Shown: one piece after another, positions 1-7,562 of the stretch
Layout of the letters: each line of letters opens with the position of its first letter
Position numbering within the stretch: the first letter of the stretch is position 1
DNA from: an uncultured Actinomyces sp.
GTDB lineage: Bacteria > Actinomycetota > Actinomycetes > Actinomycetales > Actinomycetaceae
Reading direction: 5' to 3'
Length of the DNA stretch: 64,000 bases
NCBI GenBank assembly: GCA_938014245.1
Contig: CALLSD010000060.1
Span: 74,673-138,672 of the forward strand
Translations under genes and position numbers: made by a program
The notes under the pieces: generated by a model
Seen by the model: only the letters and a program-made list of their open reading frames with translations
What the model was told of the DNA's origin: nothing
The model's database searches: none

Positions 1-449
1 AGGACTCGGAGTGCATGATCGAGGTAGTCCGGAATTTCATCTGCAGGAGCATCGATCACCATCATGTCGTAGCCGCGTGCGGCCATGCGGGGAAGAACAT
101 CCAAAGCTCGACCCGCGATGAGGCGGGTACGCTGGGAGGGAATGCCTGCTGCTGTGAATGCGCGACGTGCGTACTTGTGGAACTCGACCTCGTGGTCGAT
201 CGTGGTCAAGACACCGTCGGCCGACATGCCCTGGAGGAGCCACAGGCCAGATACTCCCGCTCCGGTTCCGATTTCGAGGACGGCTTTTGCCCCGCAGGTT
301 GCGGCAAGGAGACGGAGGGTAGCGCCGACTCCGGTTGAAACGGGCTCAGCACCTAAATCGGTGGCAGTCTCGCGAGCTTGGGCAAGGATGTCGTTTTCCT
401 CGACAAACTCTTCTGCAAATACCCAGCTCAGAGCCTTATCTGATGCCAT
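1..449 (-). CDS. O-methyltransferase, class I SAM-dependent (partial, C-terminus off the window)
   Basis: The reverse strand reads from an ATG at 449 that is preceded by a good ribosome binding site (GGAGG at about 454-458). The protein starts MASDKALSWVFAEEFVEEND. It contains the SAM-binding glycine motif VLEIGTGAGVSGLWLL near residues 60-75, the acidic strand LTTIDHEVEFHKYA, and the later VIDAP strand. This order matches the bacterial O-methyltransferase family 3 (caffeoyl-CoA/catechol OMT-like; M. tuberculosis Rv1220c is a relative I recall in the same neighbourhood as Mrp). Only about 149 residues are present because the gene runs out of the left edge, so the substrate cannot be judged. 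The methyl acceptor of this actinobacterial subgroup is not known to me. Confidence 0.85.
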   Translation of the reverse strand, partial: MASDKALSWVFAEEFVEENDILAQARETATDLGAEPVSTGVGATLRLLAATCGAKAVLEIGTGAGVSGLWLLQGMSADGVLTTIDHEVEFHKYARRAFTAAGIPSQRTRLIAGRALDVLPRMAARGYDMMVIDAPADEIPDYLDHALRV

Positions 450-491
450 TATGTCCTCCGCGGTAGTAAGCCTTTGCCTCAAGGTTACGCA

Positions 492-536
492 AAAACCCCG
501 CCACTGGGGCGACTACGCGCCCAATGACGGGGTTTT
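492..536 (-). terminator. Rho-independent terminator after mrp
   Basis: AAAACCCCG at 492-500 pairs with CGGGGTTTT at 528-536, and an internal GGGCG/CGCCC helix extends the structure. Read on the minus strand the hairpin ends in a T run. It lies 11 bases past the mrp stop and separates mrp from the methyltransferase gene. Confidence 0.75.
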
Positions 537-546
537 ATTCGTTGAA

Positions 547-1677
547 TTAGATGGTCTTATTCAGGGGAGCGACACCCAGGGGACGCCCGGCGAGGCCTCG
601 CGAGGCGTGAGAGAGAGTGCGGGCAAGTTCCTGAAGAACTTGAGCGGCCTCTCCTTCGTGCACGGAAACAGGGTCTCCTGCGTCTCCACCCTCGCGCAGA
701 GCAATATCCAAAGGAACTTGGGCGAGGAGTGGAACATCGTAGCCAAGCTGAGCGCTCAGGCGATCTGAGACAGATTGCCCGCCGCCGCTTCCGAAAATCT
801 CAAGCTTCGAGCCATCCTCCTGAGGCAGGTAGGACATGTTCTCGATGACGCCGATGACCTTCTGGTTGGTCTGCGACGCGATCGAACCTGCACGCTCAGC
901 GACTTCGGCTGCAGCGACCTGCGGTGTTGTGACGACAAGAATTTCAGCATTGGGGAGGAGCTGAGAAATTGAGATTGCAACGTCTCCGGTTCCGGGAGGC
1001 ATATCGATGAGCAGAACGTCCAGATCTCCCCAGAAAACATCTGCCAAGAACTGCTGAAGTGCACGGTGGAGCATCGGGCCGCGCCAAATCACGGGCTGAC
1101 CGTCGGGAACGAACATGCCAATGGAGACGACTTTGACGCCCTGGGCGCCAAGCGGGGGAATGATCATTCCGTCGATCACCTGGGGATCGTGGGCGACACC
1201 CAGCATGCGGGGAATCGAGAAGCCGTAAATGTCCGCGTCCATGACGCCGACCTTCAGGCCCGAACGAGCCAGTGCGGCTGCAAGATTCGCCGTCATTGAA
1301 GATTTGCCGACACCGCCCTTACCGGAGGTCACAGCAATGACACGTGTCAGGGAATCGGGGCGTGCGAAGAGAATTTCGCGCTCGGGGCGTCCACCGTTGA
1401 GCTTTTCGCGCAGGGCCTTCTTCTGCTCGTCATTCATGACATCCATGGTCACCTTGACATCGGTGACGCCATCGAGTGCGCGAAGGACCTTGTGAACGTC
1501 CTCGGAAATTGTGTTTCGCAGCGGACATCCTGCAGTCGTCAGAAGGATTGTTACCGAGACGGTAGAGCCATCGATCACGACCTCATCAACCATATTGAGA
1601 TCGGTGATCGGACGACGAATTTCCGGATCGATAACGGCCGACAGGGCATCAAGAACGTTCTGCGAAGTCAAAGTCAT
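547..1677 (-). CDS. mrp: Mrp/ApbC-family P-loop ATPase, iron-sulfur cluster carrier
   Basis: This 376-residue protein has an N-terminal MIP18/PaaD-like domain (DUF59; roughly residues 5-80, VIDPEIRRPITDLNMV) followed by a ParA/MinD-type ATPase domain. The deviant Walker A motif VTSGKGGVGKSSMTANLA sits near residues 116-133, with DADIYGFSIPRMLG and DMPPGTGD after it. These are the hallmarks of Mrp/NBP35 scaffolds that bind and pass on [4Fe-4S] clusters. The usual C-terminal CxxC of NBP35-type carriers is not visible; the segment around NMSYLP ends without it, as in several actinobacterial Mrps. The start is an ATG with a weak AGGA eight bases upstream. It is the last gene of a minus-strand block with the DUF1003 and MgtE-N genes. 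Confidence 0.93.
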   Translation of the reverse strand: MTLTSQNVLDALSAVIDPEIRRPITDLNMVDEVVIDGSTVSVTILLTTAGCPLRNTISEDVHKVLRALDGVTDVKVTMDVMNDEQKKALREKLNGGRPEREILFARPDSLTRVIAVTSGKGGVGKSSMTANLAAALARSGLKVGVMDADIYGFSIPRMLGVAHDPQVIDGMIIPPLGAQGVKVVSIGMFVPDGQPVIWRGPMLHRALQQFLADVFWGDLDVLLIDMPPGTGDVAISISQLLPNAEILVVTTPQVAAAEVAERAGSIASQTNQKVIGVIENMSYLPQEDGSKLEIFGSGGGQSVSDRLSAQLGYDVPLLAQVPLDIALREGGDAGDPVSVHEGEAAQVLQELARTLSHASRGLAGRPLGVAPLNKTI

Positions 1678-1719
1678 GGTGTCAATCCTATGACCCTAGC
1701 CGCTCTTGTGCGCAGCGGT

Positions 1720-2274
1720 TTAGCTCTCAGTGGTGCGAGGAGTTGAAAGATCTGCGGGATTGTCGTTGTCGATCGGCTCTGCTTTTTCTTCGCGAGCATC
1801 GAGTTCCTCGCGAAGGTCAGCCATCATGTCGCGCAGTTCCGATCGAACGAAGTCTCGGGTTGCCACGTCTTGAAGAGCAATACGCAAAGCTGCAATTTCG
1901 CGGGTTAAATACTCGGTGTCAGCGAGGTTGCGTTCAGCGCGCTGACGGTCTTGTTCTGCTTGCACGCGGTCGCGGTCATCTTGACGATTCTGTGCAAGAA
2001 GAATGAGAGGTGCAGAGTAGGACGCCTGCGTGGAGAAAGCCAGGTTGAGCAGGATGAAGGGGTAGGGGTCCCAGGCGTACTTCTCTGAAACCTTGTACAG
2101 AATGACGTTTGCAGCGATCCATGTCACGACGAAGATCGTCATGTACAAGATGAACTTCGGCGAACCCATAAAACGGGCCGTGGCCTCGGCGAACTGGCCG
2201 AAACCATCACCGGAGGAACGGCGACGGAAAAGCTTAAACTTTCGCTCGCTTGGGGTATCAAGACGATCAGCCAT
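1720..2274 (-). CDS. DUF1003 family membrane protein
   Basis: The 184-residue protein has two hydrophobic segments (FILYMTIFVVTWIAANVILY and the region PFILLNLAFSTQASYSAPLIL) and then a charged, coiled-coil-like tail (QNRQDDRDRVQAEQDRQRAE onward). The sequence LNLAFSTQASYSAPLILLAQ is the typical DUF1003 core. The function of the family is unknown; it is often found beside MgtE-type magnesium genes. The ATG at 2274 is chosen over the upstream TTG at 2277 because AAGGAG lies five bases before it. The start overlaps the end of the preceding MgtE-N/CBS gene by 8 bases, indicating translational coupling. Confidence 0.9.
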   Translation of the reverse strand: MADRLDTPSERKFKLFRRRSSGDGFGQFAEATARFMGSPKFILYMTIFVVTWIAANVILYKVSEKYAWDPYPFILLNLAFSTQASYSAPLILLAQNRQDDRDRVQAEQDRQRAERNLADTEYLTREIAALRIALQDVATRDFVRSELRDMMADLREELDAREEKAEPIDNDNPADLSTPRTTES

Positions 2275-3571
2275 CAATACTCCTTGCCATTACTCGGTCG
2301 GTGACATCGTCATCCCAGTCGCGCCAGTCGCGGGGGAGAAGCTCATCCAAGACGTCGTCAACAGACACGGCGCCCAAGAGGTGCCCATCTTCGTCAACAA
2401 CGGGAAGAACGGTCAGATTGTACGTTGCGAGCAGACGCGTCACGGTCGCAACGTGCGCATTCGGAGAGAGCTTGTCCAAATCCGTATCCATGATGGTTCC
2501 CAAGAGAGTATTGGGAGGTTCGCGAAGAGCGCGTTGGAAATGGACAGCACCAAGATATTGCCCGGTTGGGGTCTCTAAGGGAGGGCGCGCAATGAAGGTT
2601 GCTGCAGCCAAAGAAACAGGGAGGTCAGATCGTCGAATCGAGGCCAGCATTTGAGCCACGGTCGCGTCGGGTCCGAGAATCACCGGTTCGGTTGTCATCA
2701 GCGAACCCGCCGTTGATTCCTTGTACGCCATCAATCGGCGAACGTCCGCGGCCTCATCCGGTTCCATCAAGGACAGAAGGGATTGAGCCGTTTCAACCGG
2801 GAGCTCGGCGACAAGGTCGGCTGCGTCGTCAGGCTGCATGACGTCCAAAACATCGGCGGCTCGACTTGCTTCCAACTGAGACAGGATCGACACTCGGTCG
2901 TCATCGCCCAGTTCCTCAAGGACGTCGGCTAGACGTGAGTCGGGGAGTTCGGCGGCGACTGCCAGCTGGCGATCAGCGGGAAGATCGTGGATGAAGTCCG
3001 CAAGGTCCGCGGGCTTCATGTCTTCGGTTTGCTGAATAAGCGCTGTTGCGGCCTGGTTTGAGTCGGTCTTGAGGAGCGAAGAAACTTCATCCACTCCAAC
3101 AGTCATGGTGGTTCCGCCGCGCTTGAAGCCCAAAGCGGTCGTGCGGATACGTTGGACGTGGAGGGTAGAGATGATCCAGTCACGAGGCCTGCGCTGCTGC
3201 ATTGCGACATCAAGGATCTTGACAGTGCCGCTTCCGTCATTCATGGTCACTTCGCGGTCGAAGAGCTCTGTAATCACCAGGGTTTCGACGGGGCGCTGGG
3301 TGAAGGAACGAATATTGAGCAAGCCGGTGGTGATCACCGAGCCTGCTTCGATTGCAGTGACTCGCGTAAAGGGAAGGAATACGCGCTTTCGGGGGCCGAC
3401 CTCGACAACGAAGCCAATGACATTCGCGGTTGAGTGCAATCGGAAAGTCACCACGACGTCATGAATGACTCCCACTTTTTCGCCCAGGGGGTCAAAGACG
3501 CTCGTTCCGGCAAGTTTGCCGATAAAGATACGACGTCCTGCTGTTCCGACGTTTAAAGGTGCACTGCTCAC
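2267..3571 (-). CDS. PRC-barrel/MgtE-N/CBS domain protein without transporter domain
   Basis: The 434-residue protein begins with a PRC-barrel-like segment (IFIGKLAGTSVFDPLG, residues about 15-90). An MgtE N-terminal superhelical domain follows (ADFIHDLPADRQLAVAAELP ... DDDRVSILSQLEASRAADVL, about 175-290), then two CBS motifs (about 290-425, ending in VVDEDGHLLGAVSVDDVLDE). The membrane channel domain of true MgtE is absent, so this is a cytosolic regulatory relative rather than a transporter, as in M. tuberculosis Rv1232c. CBS pairs usually bind adenine nucleotides or Mg2+. Start is a GTG at 3571 with a poor ribosome binding site. It is the first gene of the block with DUF1003 and probably mrp; magnesium-linked regulation is an inference. 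Confidence 0.87.
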   Translation of the reverse strand: MSSAPLNVGTAGRRIFIGKLAGTSVFDPLGEKVGVIHDVVVTFRLHSTANVIGFVVEVGPRKRVFLPFTRVTAIEAGSVITTGLLNIRSFTQRPVETLVITELFDREVTMNDGSGTVKILDVAMQQRRPRDWIISTLHVQRIRTTALGFKRGGTTMTVGVDEVSSLLKTDSNQAATALIQQTEDMKPADLADFIHDLPADRQLAVAAELPDSRLADVLEELGDDDRVSILSQLEASRAADVLDVMQPDDAADLVAELPVETAQSLLSLMEPDEAADVRRLMAYKESTAGSLMTTEPVILGPDATVAQMLASIRRSDLPVSLAAATFIARPPLETPTGQYLGAVHFQRALREPPNTLLGTIMDTDLDKLSPNAHVATVTRLLATYNLTVLPVVDEDGHLLGAVSVDDVLDELLPRDWRDWDDDVTDRVMARSIDG

Positions 3572-3658
3572 TGGGCCAGTTTATCCCCACAGCGAACTTC
3601 TTACCCGCTCATCCATCTTGAGTTCTCGCTACGATGGCAGCACGAGGAAAGGGAAAAC

Positions 3659-4378
3659 ATGAGCGTACCTGTCAATGGAGTTGTACGGAGAAACGGTGGC
3701 GGACGGCTACCCGATGGCACGGAGGTTGCCTCCTACGGCTCATATGAAGAGGCCCTTGCTGCGCTTGAGGTTCTTGCCAGCAACGATTTCGAGGTTGAAC
3801 AGGTCAGCGTCGTTGGAACCGACTTGTATTCGGTAGAACGAATCATGGGACGCGTCACCTGGGCGCGTGCAGTCTCTTCCGCAGTGATGAATGGTGCACT
3901 CTGGGGTGCAATGATCGGCATTGTGCTTTCAATCAACCAGGGAAACACCATGGTGTGGGTGGGGGCGTGCATGCTTGCCGGTGCCTTCATGACCGCGTGC
4001 CTGAGCACTTCCCTTTTCTTCATGCGCAGGCGCCGACGCGATTTTTACTCTCAATCCCAAGTGGTTGCTGGGCGTTACGCAGTCATCATCGCTAAGGCTG
4101 CGGGTGCGGATCGCATTCGTGAGGCCTTTGAGCTATTGCAAAAGACTCAAGGCAATCAGATGCGTCCGCGTCGGGCGCGCGCGACCCTTGAAAGCAGCGG
4201 TCCTACAGAGTATGGATCGCGCCCAGATGAACAGCCGCGCTTTGGGGTGCGTCTTTCTCAAGCTGTGGATGCTCCGCAGGAGCAGGCACAGCCCACGGCC
4301 TCGTCAGACCACAGCAAAGCAGAGGGTGCTCCCTCAGATTCCTCTGAAGAAGCACCCCGGCCGGATTCTCAGGACTGA
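3659..4378 (+). CDS. General stress protein 17M-like membrane protein
   Basis: The 239-residue protein has an N-terminal GSP17M-like alpha/beta domain (ASYGSYEEALAALEVLA ... VEQVSVVGTDLYSVERIMGR, about 20-65). Two transmembrane segments follow (about 80-120, GALWGAMIGIVLSINQG and MVWVGACMLAGAFMTACLS). A second small domain (VVAGRYAVIIA) leads into a disordered tail rich in Ser, Glu and Pro. This matches the actinobacterial Rv1234-like family, whose role is unknown. The ATG is preceded by GAGGAAAGGG. It is divergent from the MgtE-N/CBS gene, sharing an 87-base promoter region. Confidence 0.82.
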   Translation: MSVPVNGVVRRNGGGRLPDGTEVASYGSYEEALAALEVLASNDFEVEQVSVVGTDLYSVERIMGRVTWARAVSSAVMNGALWGAMIGIVLSINQGNTMVWVGACMLAGAFMTACLSTSLFFMRRRRRDFYSQSQVVAGRYAVIIAKAAGADRIREAFELLQKTQGNQMRPRRARATLESSGPTEYGSRPDEQPRFGVRLSQAVDAPQEQAQPTASSDHSKAEGAPSDSSEEAPRPDSQD

Positions 4379-4381
4379 AAG

Positions 4382-5914
4382 CTAGGCGCGCTGCTGTGCC
4401 TGGCGAATCCACTCCTCAACATCGGCAATCTTTCGAGGAATATCCTCTGACATCCGGGTGACACTTCCATCGGCGTTGACCAGAACATCGTCTTCAATGC
4501 GCACGCCGATTCCGCGGAATTCCTCGGGGATGGCCATGTCGTCGGCGCGGAAGTACAGGCCGGGCTCAATCGTGAAGCACATTCCCGGCTGCAAGAACGC
4601 ATCCTGGTACATTTCGCGGCGTGCCTGAGCGCAGTCGTGAACGTCCAGCCCCAGGTGGTGGCTGGTGCCGTGGGGCATCCAACGACGGTGCTGTTGGCCT
4701 TCGGGGGAGAGTGATTCTTCGGCGCTCACAGGCAGAAGTCCCCACTCCTCAAGGCGTGCGGCGATGACCTTCATTGCGGCATCGTGAACATCGCGGAAGC
4801 GTGTTCCCGGCTGGTTCGCGCGTTCGAGTGCGGCCTCGCAGGCATCCAAAACCGCCTGATAGACCTTCGCCTGAGTGGGGGAGAATCTTCCATTGACGGG
4901 GAGCGTACGGGTGATATCTGCGGTGTACAGAGAATCGACCTCGACGCCAGCATCGACCAGAACCAGGTCGCCTTCATTCACGGGACCATCGTTATCGATC
5001 CAGTGGAGCGTATTCGCGTGGTTTCCCGAGGCCGCAATGGTGTCGTAGCCCAGACCGTTGCCTTCTTCGCGTGCGACCGCCCCGAAAGCGCCTTCGATTA
5101 CGCGCTCGCCGCGATGGTGTCCCACGGCGCGGGGGAGGGCCCGCAAGATGTCTTCAAAACCGGCCTTCGTGATCTCGATTGCGCGACGAAGTTCAGAGAT
5201 TTCAAACTCATCCTTGCACAGACGAATCTCGGAGAGGCGTTCCTCAAGCGCATCATCGCTTTCAGTGGCATCTCCACCGAAGGGGAGGCCTGCCTGGAGG
5301 CGTACTTCGTTGACCATCGCTTCGACGGCCTCGTCAACGTTACGGACCACGCGAAGACGAACGCTTCCCGCATCCTTAGCCAGCGCATCACGAAGGGTGT
5401 CGATGTGCTCGCAGCGCAGACCGGTTTCGGTTGCGACTTCCTCAAGCGAGGGGCGTGCGCCCACCCAGAACTCGCCGTAGCGCGAATCAGAGTAGAACTC
5501 CTGTGAGGAACGCGAAGTGCGGGGCTTAAAGAAAAGCACTGCTTCGTGGCCGCCGGAGGGGAGGGGTTCCAAAACGATCACGGAATCGGGTTCACGTTCT
5601 TGGCCTAGACCTGACAGGTGCGCGAAAGCAGAGTACGCGCGGAAACGATAGGTGCAGTCGTTCGAGCGGACCTTGTAGGTGCCCGCGGGGATGACGAGGC
5701 GTTCGCCGGGGAAAGGCTCTCCCGCTGCTACAGCGCGCGCGGGAAGATAGTCGGCGACGGGTGCTCGCGTGATCCCTGCGTCGGGACGGGGACCCCAGTT
5801 TGAGCCCATGAACTCGCGGAAAGCGTCCGATGACGGACGGCGTGAACGGTTGTTCACGCGCTCGGCCAAGGTGTCGGCCGATTCTTGGTTAGAAGTGGTA
5901 TCACTCGTATTCAT
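4382..5914 (-). CDS. pepP: Xaa-Pro aminopeptidase (aminopeptidase P, M24B)
   Basis: The 510-residue protein has the aminopeptidase P N-terminal domain (about 50-200) and a pita-bread M24 domain (about 235-490). Metal-ligand motifs are visible in order: the two Asp in LVDAGVEVDSLYTADITR, the His in MPHGTSHHLGLDVHD, the Glu in CFTIEPGLYF, and the Glu in GVRIEDDVLV. It removes N-terminal residues that precede proline and uses two Mn2+ ions. It is encoded alone, convergent with the GSP17M-like gene (3 bases apart) and divergent from the PHP gene. The first 40 residues are polar and probably disordered. Confidence 0.93.
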   Translation of the reverse strand: MNTSDTTSNQESADTLAERVNNRSRRPSSDAFREFMGSNWGPRPDAGITRAPVADYLPARAVAAGEPFPGERLVIPAGTYKVRSNDCTYRFRAYSAFAHLSGLGQEREPDSVIVLEPLPSGGHEAVLFFKPRTSRSSQEFYSDSRYGEFWVGARPSLEEVATETGLRCEHIDTLRDALAKDAGSVRLRVVRNVDEAVEAMVNEVRLQAGLPFGGDATESDDALEERLSEIRLCKDEFEISELRRAIEITKAGFEDILRALPRAVGHHRGERVIEGAFGAVAREEGNGLGYDTIAASGNHANTLHWIDNDGPVNEGDLVLVDAGVEVDSLYTADITRTLPVNGRFSPTQAKVYQAVLDACEAALERANQPGTRFRDVHDAAMKVIAARLEEWGLLPVSAEESLSPEGQQHRRWMPHGTSHHLGLDVHDCAQARREMYQDAFLQPGMCFTIEPGLYFRADDMAIPEEFRGIGVRIEDDVLVNADGSVTRMSEDIPRKIADVEEWIRQAQQRA

Positions 5915-5971
5915 GGTGTCATGGTCTCACTTTCACAGCGGGACGTGCTAGGGGGACCGTATCCTAAAAGC

Positions 5972-6817
5972 ATGAGCAGGATCGATCTTCACACGCATAG
6001 TGCATATTCGGATGGAACCGATAGCCCGGAAGAACTGATGCACAAGGCCCGCGAGGCGGGATTGGACGTTGTCGGTCTGACCGATCACGATACCTACGCG
6101 GGCTGGGACGAGGCCGCCGCTTGCGTTGAGTCCACTGGGGTTGCGTTGGTTCGAGGCGTCGAATTGTCGTGTGCGCGCGAGGGAATCACCGTCCACCTCT
6201 TGGGCTACCTTCCCGATCCTACGAACGAGGCCTTGCTTGCCGTCCAGCGCCGCGCCACTGAGTCGCGCCTGACACGCGCGCAAAGAATGGTCGAGAGAGT
6301 TTCGAAAGACTACCCGATCACCTGGGAACAAGTTCAGGCTTTGGCGCCGGATGGGGGGCCGGTTGGACGTCCACACATTGCTGATGCCCTTGTCGCCATC
6401 GGTGCTTTCCCCGATCGCAGTGCAGTTTTTGTCAAGGCCCTGCATCCTTCCAGCCCCTATTTCGTCATGCATTGGGCTCCCGATCCGGTTGACGCGGTTG
6501 AACTGGTGCGCGCTGCTGGAGGTGTTCCGGTTTTGGCTCATCCTCGAGCCCGGGCACGCCAGCGACTCTTGCCCGAAGAAGTCATTGACATGATGAAAGA
6601 AACGGGCCTGTTCGGTATTGAACGTGATCACCGAGATCACGGGGATGAGGACCGTGCAGATGTCGATAGAATTGCCCATCGTTTGAAGCTGGAAGTCTTC
6701 GGCTCATCTGACTACCATGGGCGAGGCAAACCGAATCGGCTAGGAGAAAACCTTACGGATCAGTCGGTTCTGAACAAACTCGAAGAGGAAGCATTTTTAG
6801 AGGTCTTGCGCCCATGA
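5972..6817 (+). CDS. PHP-domain phosphoesterase, TrpH/RNase AM-like
   Basis: The 281-residue protein opens with RIDLHTHSAYSDGTDSPEEL, the HxH metal motif of the PHP superfamily, and continues with VGLTDHDTYAGW, VELSC, LAHPRARA and GSSDYHG. These supply the remaining His and Asp ligands for a trinuclear metal site. The length and motifs fit the YciV/TrpH group, some of which are 5'-3' RNases or 3',5'-nucleotide phosphatases; which activity applies here cannot be told. I chose ATG 5972 because the PHP domain begins directly after it and the upstream in-frame codons overlap the pepP promoter. Its stop overlaps the marC start (ATGA), so the two genes are probably translated together. Confidence 0.9.
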   Translation: MSRIDLHTHSAYSDGTDSPEELMHKAREAGLDVVGLTDHDTYAGWDEAAACVESTGVALVRGVELSCAREGITVHLLGYLPDPTNEALLAVQRRATESRLTRAQRMVERVSKDYPITWEQVQALAPDGGPVGRPHIADALVAIGAFPDRSAVFVKALHPSSPYFVMHWAPDPVDAVELVRAAGGVPVLAHPRARARQRLLPEEVIDMMKETGLFGIERDHRDHGDEDRADVDRIAHRLKLEVFGSSDYHGRGKPNRLGENLTDQSVLNKLEEEAFLEVLRP

Positions 6818-7452
6818 ATATTGGCTCTGTTGTGGACGTTACGGTACTGCTGACGACTTTTGCGACCCTGATTGTCATTTTGGACCCGATGGGCTTGATG
6901 CCCGTGTTCTTGGCATTGACGTCAAAGTTCTCCCCTAAAGCGCAGCGTAAGGCAGCTATCCAGGCATCCCTGGTGTCTTTCGGCGTGATTTTAGCTTTTG
7001 CTTTCTTGGGGCAGCAGATTCTTCGAGCCCTGCAGATCTCGATGGAGTCCTTGAAACTCTCCGGAGGTGTGCTCCTCTTCTTGGTCGCAATGGAACTGTT
7101 GACCTCGAGCGATATGGACCAGCCGGACACTGGCGATGACGCTGTGAACGTGGCTCTTGTTCCCCTGGGCATTCCTCTGCTTGCTGGCCCCGGTGCGATC
7201 GTCGCCGTCATGGTGTCCATGGCTCAGGCACATACGACGGGATCCATTGTTGCTGTGGTTCTGGCAGTGGTTGCCACCCACGTCGTCATCTGGGCATCGA
7301 TGCGCTTCTCCCTTGAGCTTTCTCGTCTTCTGAGAACCGGTGGAATCCTCTTGTTGACCAAGATCTCCGGTGTGCTTCTTGCCGCAATCGCAACCGAACT
7401 GGTTATGGGTGGAGTCTTCGACTTCATTAAGAATGCTGGGATTGTCAAGTAG
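6814..7452 (+). CDS. MarC family integral membrane protein (UPF0056)
   Basis: The 212-residue hydrophobic protein has about six transmembrane helices. It carries the family signature FATLIVILDPMGLMPVFLAL in the first helix and PLGIPLLAGPGAIVAVMVSM in the middle, a pattern repeated in MarC/YhgN proteins. The family was once linked to multiple antibiotic resistance in E. coli but that link was later withdrawn, and its substrate is unknown. It overlaps the PHP gene by four bases. No signal other than the shared operon suggests its job. Confidence 0.9.
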   Translation: MNIGSVVDVTVLLTTFATLIVILDPMGLMPVFLALTSKFSPKAQRKAAIQASLVSFGVILAFAFLGQQILRALQISMESLKLSGGVLLFLVAMELLTSSDMDQPDTGDDAVNVALVPLGIPLLAGPGAIVAVMVSMAQAHTTGSIVAVVLAVVATHVVIWASMRFSLELSRLLRTGGILLLTKISGVLLAAIATELVMGGVFDFIKNAGIVK

Positions 7453-7516
7453 GGGCGGTTGACACTCACCAGAGGACTTTAATCTCGCTACCACGCGAAA
7501 GCCTGCAGTAGGCTTA

Positions 7517-7542
7517 ACTCAGTGCTACCGGTAGTGCTGAGT
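7517..7542. promoter_or_regulatory. 26-bp near-palindrome in the glgP leader
   Basis: ACTCAG at 7517-7522 and CTGAGT at 7537-7542 are complementary, with a central ACCGGT palindrome at 7527-7532. Only the TG/TG positions between break DNA symmetry, and as RNA they form G-U pairs, giving a 13-base-pair stem with no loop. It lies 20 bases before the glgP start. It may be an operator for a dimeric regulator; the role is inference. Confidence 0.45.
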
Positions 7543-7562
7543 CAATCGCAAGGAGAGATTTT

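Noticed and set aside
37..768. Several overlapping frames on both strands at the left edge
   Set aside because: Only the frame starting at 449 on the minus strand has a ribosome binding site and methyltransferase motifs; the others are shadows.
2267..3571. MgtE magnesium channel
   Set aside because: The MgtE-N and CBS parts are present but the membrane channel domain is absent, so it cannot be a channel by itself.
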